Below, in pieces: positions 60,410-64,000 of a stretch of 64,000 nucleotides of DNA. The stretch is from AP-15 sp035509615 (GTDB lineage: Bacteria > Pseudomonadota > Alphaproteobacteria > ATCC43930 > CGMCC-115725), in assembly GCA_035509615.1 (NCBI GenBank), contig DATJLK010000073.1:1-64000 (forward strand), read 5' to 3'. The position numbers were made by a program, and so were the translations under genes. The notes beneath the pieces are model-generated. The model was not told the DNA's origin. It saw only the letters and a program-made list of their open reading frames with translations, and made no database searches. Within the stretch, counting starts at the first letter, position 1. Each line of letters starts with the position of its first letter.

Positions 60410-60994
60410 TCAGGCAATGCCGAGTTCGCTGCGCAGGTCGGCGACGACCTGCTCGCGGGTGCGGGTCTGCCAGCGGCGGCGGCGGCCGATCGGCTCGTTC
60501 TCGATTTCCGGAACCACCTTGCAGGCGACAAAAACCGGCCCGGGGCCGGACATGATCCCGGGAAGCTCGCGTTCGAAATCATCGATCTCGGTAAAAGCAA
60601 ACGTACGTGGATAACCGCAACCGCGGGCAACGACATCATAGGCGATCTTGGCGGCGTTTGGCACCGGCTGGCCGCCGGTCGTCGCATAGACGCCGTTATC
60701 GATCAGGAAATGATAGAGGTTGGTCGGCGCCTGTTCGGCGACCGTCGCCAGCATGCCAAGGCTCATCTGGAGATCGCCTTCGGAATCAAACAGCATGACC
60801 TTTTTATCGGGCCGCGCCAGCGCCAGCCCGAGCCCGAGCCCGGCATGGCCGCCCATCGCCGGATCGCCGACCTCGACATCGAGGCTGTGCTTGTCGCTAA
60901 GATTGATCCAGTAGCGGCCGCTGCGGCCGGGGACCAGGATCGCGTCGCCACGGAAGCGGGCGAAAGCTTTCATCATATCGGCAGTGTGGATCAT
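60410..60994 (-). CDS. TPP-dependent decarboxylase, C-terminal (beta) subunit, sulfopyruvate/phosphonopyruvate type
   Basis: The 194-aa protein is the pyrophosphate-binding half of a TPP enzyme. VEVGDPAMGGHAGLGLGLAL precedes the metal/TPP motif FDSEGDLQMSLGMLATVAEQ, in which GDG reads EGD, followed by LYHFLIDNGVYATTGGQPVP. It pairs with the N-terminal half encoded 15 nt upstream. Split subunits of this kind occur in sulfopyruvate decarboxylase (ComDE) and related phosphonopyruvate decarboxylases. The substrate cannot be assigned: no PEP mutase, phosphosulfolactate synthase or dehydrogenase lies in the window. The ATG follows AAAGGGGGG. Confidence 0.82.
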   Translation of the reverse strand: MIHTADMMKAFARFRGDAILVPGRSGRYWINLSDKHSLDVEVGDPAMGGHAGLGLGLALARPDKKVMLFDSEGDLQMSLGMLATVAEQAPTNLYHFLIDNGVYATTGGQPVPNAAKIAYDVVARGCGYPRTFAFTEIDDFERELPGIMSGPGPVFVACKVVPEIENEPIGRRRRWQTRTREQVVADLRSELGIA

Positions 60995-61009
60995 AGCGCT
61001 TCCCCCCTT

Positions 61010-61528
61010 TTAGCGATTGAAGCCGTGATATTCGTCGCCGACCAGAACCACGACGGGCCGCTGGGTGCGCTCCGCTTCGTCGAAGGCAACCTGAATGCGC
61101 GACGAATCGGCGTCGTTTTCGATCAGGTAGTAGTTGATGCCAAATGCCATCAAAAAGCGCTCGGTATAGGTCGCCGCGGTGTCGACGGTAACGCCGTGCC
61201 GGGTCCAGCCGCGATAGCCGACCATTAATACGATCGGCACATTGAGGCTCATCAACCAGCCGCGGATCGAATCGCCCGCCTCCAACATGCCGGTGTTCTG
61301 GATCAGGATCATCGGCTTGGCGCCGCCGAGCCACAAACCGGCAGCGATCGAAGAGGCGTGCCCCTCGCGGTTTACCCCGATCAGGCGCAAGTTCGGGTCC
61401 GCCTTCATCAACAGATAGAGCCAGTTGGTTTCGCTGTCGGGCAGGTACACGACATGCGTGACGCCGTTTTTTTTCATCGATGCGAGAACCGTTTCCGGGC
61501 TCAACGCTGCCGCCGCCATTTCACTCAT
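61010..61528 (-). CDS. TPP-dependent decarboxylase, N-terminal (alpha) subunit, sulfopyruvate/phosphonopyruvate type
   Basis: The 172-aa protein corresponds to the pyrimidine-binding half: THVVYLPDSETNWLYLLMK, then GVNREGHASSIAAGLWLGGAKPMIL with the catalytic Glu in REGHA, and LIQNTGMLEAGDSIRGWLM. It continues YRGWTRHGVTVDTAATYTE. The match is to ComD-like alpha subunits. The frame is open to 61594; I use the ATG at 61528, which has GGGAGG upstream. The two subunit genes lie head to tail 15 nt apart and clearly form one enzyme. The neighbour upstream is a divergent multicopper oxidase. Confidence 0.83.
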   Translation of the reverse strand: MSEMAAAALSPETVLASMKKNGVTHVVYLPDSETNWLYLLMKADPNLRLIGVNREGHASSIAAGLWLGGAKPMILIQNTGMLEAGDSIRGWLMSLNVPIVLMVGYRGWTRHGVTVDTAATYTERFLMAFGINYYLIENDADSSRIQVAFDEAERTQRPVVVLVGDEYHGFNR

Positions 61529-61747
61529 CAACCCCTCCCTTAGCAAGGACCTCAGGCAACCATAGAGCCATTCGGCTGAGGCCGGGAGAGACATGATCGT
61601 CGTGGCGCGTCGATATCGCCAAAGAATGCTCCTGCTTGGGCGGCACAGGCGGCGGGTCCGGCAGGGCGATTTTCCGCTTCGACAAAAGCGACGGTTGTGC
61701 TGCTATCCGCAGCGTCGGATTCTCGGTTGGTAAAGGGAGATCGCCGC

Positions 61748-63265
61748 ATGCTGTCGCGCCGATCGGTTCTGCTGTCCACGCTCGCGGCGACGGCGATACG
61801 GCCGGGAACCGCGCTGACCGCGGCGCCACCGCAAGCAGCCCCAACCGTGCTGCGGCTGATCCAGCGCACCATCGAGGTTTATGGCAAGCCCGCCTTGGTT
61901 TATGGCATCCGCCAGCCCGACGGCACCGAAGGCCTCACCACCCATGTCGGCGACCGGTTTCGGGTCCGGGTCGAAAACCGGATCGGTCAGCCAAGCCTCA
62001 TTCATTGGCACGGACTCGCCCCGCCGTGGCAGCAGGACGGCGTGCCCGGTGTTTCGGGACCGCCGATCCCGGCAGGCGGCAGCGCCGATTACGATTTCCC
62101 GCTCGCCTTTGGCGGGACATTCTGGATGCACTCGCATGAGGGGCTGCAGGAGCAGCTGCTGCTCGATGCGCCGCTGATCATCCGCGATCAGCGCGACGTG
62201 CCAGGCCGCCAGGAAATCATCCTCAGGCTCAATGATTTCAGCTTTACTCCGCCGGAGGAGATCTTTGCCAATTTGAAAAAGGGCGCCTCGATGGCGGGGA
62301 TGACGCGTGTCGCCGCGCCCGCTGCCGCCTCCGGCGGGAGCGCAGGAACGACCGGCGTCAGACCGATGCCGGCGAGCATGAACGCGATCGGCGGCAGAGG
62401 CAGCGGCGGGGCGGCGCCGGCCGGTTCCGCCGCCACGCCCGATCTCGCCACCGCGCCCGATCTTAACGACGTGACCTATGATGCCTTTCTCGCCAACGAC
62501 CGGACCCTGGCCGACCCCGAGATCATCAAGGTCGAGCCGGGAAGCATAGTGCTGCTGCGGGTTATTAATGCCGCCGCAATGTCGAGCTTTCACTTCGATC
62601 TCGGCCGCCTTGACGGACAGCTGATCGCCGTCGACGGGATCTTTGTCGAGCCGATGATTGGCCGGCATTTTCCGATCAACGTCGCCCAACGGCTCGACAT
62701 CGTGCTGTCGATCCCGCGTGGCAGCGACGCTTATCCGTTGCTCGCGACCGTTGAAGGCTCGCGCGGGCGTGGCGGCATCGTCCTCGCCGCCGGCAACGCC
62801 CCGATCGCCCGAGTTCCGCTACAGGCCCCGGCGGTTGCGCCGGAGATCACGATGGATCTGGAAAAGCGGCTGCGCGCCGCCAGACCGCTCAAGCCGCGCA
62901 AGCCCGATCGCGTTCACAAGATCGATCTGACCGGCGACATGTCAAAATACATCTGGTCGATCAATGGCGTCGCCTGGACCCCGGAGGTGCCGCCATTGCC
63001 GATTGCCCAAGGCGAAAGGGTGGCTTTGGTCATGACCAACATGACCGGGATGCCGCACCCGATGCACCTTCACGGGCACCAGTTCCAGGTTGTCGAGATC
63101 GACGGGGTTCCCCTTTCGGGTGCGGTGCGCGACACCGTCCGCGTGCCGCCGGCTGGGCGCGTCGTTATTGTCTTCGACGCTGACAACCCCGGCACCTGGG
63201 CGTTCCATTGCCACATGCTCTATCACCTGGCAGCGGGCATGTTTACCACCTTGCGCTATGTGTGA
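61748..63265 (+). CDS. Multicopper oxidase with Tat-like signal
   Basis: The 505-aa protein has all four copper motifs: HWHG near residue 80, HSH near 123, HPMHLHGH near 441 and HCHMLYHLAAGM at the C-terminus (type 1 ligands Cys, His, Met). The N-terminus begins MLSRRSVLLSTLAATAI, a twin-arginine signal pattern, so the folded copper enzyme would be exported by Tat. Residues about 175-230 form a Gly/Ala/Met-rich insertion (MAGMTRVAAPAAASGG; MPASMNAIGGRG), which may bind copper or act as a disordered loop. It is probably a copper-detoxifying oxidase or laccase. The start at 61748 is chosen for its AAGGGAG; the frame is open to 61697. Confidence 0.9.
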   Translation: MLSRRSVLLSTLAATAIRPGTALTAAPPQAAPTVLRLIQRTIEVYGKPALVYGIRQPDGTEGLTTHVGDRFRVRVENRIGQPSLIHWHGLAPPWQQDGVPGVSGPPIPAGGSADYDFPLAFGGTFWMHSHEGLQEQLLLDAPLIIRDQRDVPGRQEIILRLNDFSFTPPEEIFANLKKGASMAGMTRVAAPAAASGGSAGTTGVRPMPASMNAIGGRGSGGAAPAGSAATPDLATAPDLNDVTYDAFLANDRTLADPEIIKVEPGSIVLLRVINAAAMSSFHFDLGRLDGQLIAVDGIFVEPMIGRHFPINVAQRLDIVLSIPRGSDAYPLLATVEGSRGRGGIVLAAGNAPIARVPLQAPAVAPEITMDLEKRLRAARPLKPRKPDRVHKIDLTGDMSKYIWSINGVAWTPEVPPLPIAQGERVALVMTNMTGMPHPMHLHGHQFQVVEIDGVPLSGAVRDTVRVPPAGRVVIVFDADNPGTWAFHCHMLYHLAAGMFTTLRYV

Positions 63266-63410
63266 GCGTGCCGCTGCCGCTATTTCGGTTGGATCAGCGG
63301 ATTTCCGCCGGGCGTGCCGGGCGGCGTAATAATATCGCTGCGGGATCGTTTGCCGGTCCGGCCGGAGTGGCCCGACAGGGTCCGAACGCGGTCGCCAGGA
63401 CAAGCCCCGA

Positions 63411-64000
63411 TCAGGCAGGGACAGGGGTCAGCCGCACCCGCGCCACCAGCACCGCCGACAGGCTGAACCAGAGCGCGGCGACCGCAAAGGCGAGGACATA
63501 GGCAAATCGCGCCGACACCGCCCATTTGGCGCCGGTGATGATCCAACCGGTCGAGGCCGGACCGAGGATCTGCGGCAGCACCAGTGCCACATGCCAGATG
63601 CCCATATCCTTGCCGGCCGCTTCGCTCCGCGGTAACACCCGCAACGCCAATGCCCAGTCGACCGCCTGATACGCCCCCCAGCCGGAGAAATAGACAAATG
63701 CGACCGCCGCCATCGGCAGCCGGTACGGATGCAGCGCGATCAGCACATAGGCGATTGCCGCCCCCGCCATCATCCAGCTGGTTGCCCTGACAATCGTAAC
63801 GATGCCATAGCGCCGGGTGAGCCGGGCGGCGACAAGGCTCGCCGGGATGCCAATGAGGGCACCGATCCCGAGCACCATCGGCAGCACTCGCCCGGGCTCG
63901 GCAACGCCGACCACCTCCTGCAGATAGAACAGCAGAAACGTCAGCACCGACCACACACCGAGATTGGCAAAAAGCCGCGTCACCAACACCCGGTAGAAAT
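63411..64000 (-). CDS. MFS transporter, C-terminal part (runs off the window end)
   Basis: The frame continues past position 64000, so the N-terminal part is missing. The 196 visible residues hold about five to six transmembrane segments (VWSVLTFLLFYLQEVVGVA; VLPMVLGIGALIGIPASLVAA; WMMAGAAIAYVLIAL; FAYVLAFAVAALWFSLSAVL). They include the loop GKDMGIWHVALVLPQILGPASTG, typical of the MFS family near helix 10-11 of sugar or peptide transporters (SLC45-like). The substrate is unknown. It is convergent with the multicopper oxidase gene, 145 bp away. Confidence 0.85.
   Translation of the reverse strand, partial: FYRVLVTRLFANLGVWSVLTFLLFYLQEVVGVAEPGRVLPMVLGIGALIGIPASLVAARLTRRYGIVTIVRATSWMMAGAAIAYVLIALHPYRLPMAAVAFVYFSGWGAYQAVDWALALRVLPRSEAAGKDMGIWHVALVLPQILGPASTGWIITGAKWAVSARFAYVLAFAVAALWFSLSAVLVARVRLTPVPA

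Noticed and set aside
60109..60555. 148-codon plus-strand frame overlapping the decarboxylase beta-subunit gene
   Set aside because: It is Arg/Gly-rich, has no motifs and overlaps a well-supported gene on the other strand.

Overview
The window is GC-rich DNA from an alphaproteobacterium, most probably a Rhodospirillales-like lineage. This is inferred from gene content and order: dusB-ntrB-ntrC-ntrY-ntrX followed by hfq-hflX, a fused ispDF, a ChpT/CtrA pair, a gpmI-ctpA-rppH run and an E2-lpdA-lipA-RatA/Coq10 run. Coding is dense on both strands, with many 1-14 nt overlaps. Most of the window is core chromosome. No IS element, integrase, prophage, CRISPR array or rRNA gene was seen.

Layout. 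1-3300: end of the pyruvate dehydrogenase E2 gene, lpdA, lipA and a START-fold (RatA/Coq10) gene, i.e. lipoate-dependent oxidation and respiration. 3442-9013: a membrane protein, a beta-propeller lactonase-like protein, a CocE/S15 hydrolase, a MOSC protein and a damaged nitrilase-family gene. 9032-11209 (minus): pncC, pgpA and ispDF as an overlapping operon. 11344-18695: dusB and the two nitrogen two-component systems ntrBC and ntrYX. 19469-22867: HAD phosphatase, hfq, hflX, and mazG on the other strand. 23164-25205: a decayed secreted-protein gene. 25319-30016: GNAT-Nudix fusion, small unknown protein, polA, CHCC zinc-finger protein. 30121-32971: lipoprotein alpha/beta hydrolase overlapping a CDP-archaeol-synthase-like gene, then a metallophosphoesterase.

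33129-38492: tRNA-Arg(CCG), a haloalkane dehalogenase divergent from a large winged-helix/ATPase/TPR regulator, and an unknown gene. 38873-42372: gpmI, ctpA, rppH. 42551-46836: ribokinase, isochorismatase-like hydrolase, HpcH/HpaI aldolase, and fdhD-mobA for molybdenum enzymes. 47073-48841: chpT and ctrA, convergent and sharing one CTAG as both stop codons, followed by a regulatory region with a CtrA-like box and two possible small ORFs. 49232-53929: DUF2161, DUF72, a D-serine dehydratase-like PLP enzyme and a flavin monooxygenase-like protein. 53985-59273 (minus): pqiB-pqiC-pqiA for outer-membrane lipid homeostasis, a GNAT protein and sseA. 59486-64000: a membrane protein, a two-gene TPP decarboxylase of the sulfopyruvate/phosphonopyruvate type, a multicopper oxidase and a truncated MFS transporter.

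The observations most worth a second look are: a dispersed ~120-bp hairpin repeat present twice (31806-31924 and 52639-52762), both times between convergent genes; the ChpT/CtrA shared-stop arrangement and its upstream region; the hydrolase + CarS-like gene pair; a nitrilase-family gene that has lost its catalytic Cys and its reading frame; a Pol I with apparently dead proofreading motifs; and an hflX gene with no normal start codon in the expected place. I found no convincing new multi-gene defence or biosynthetic system.
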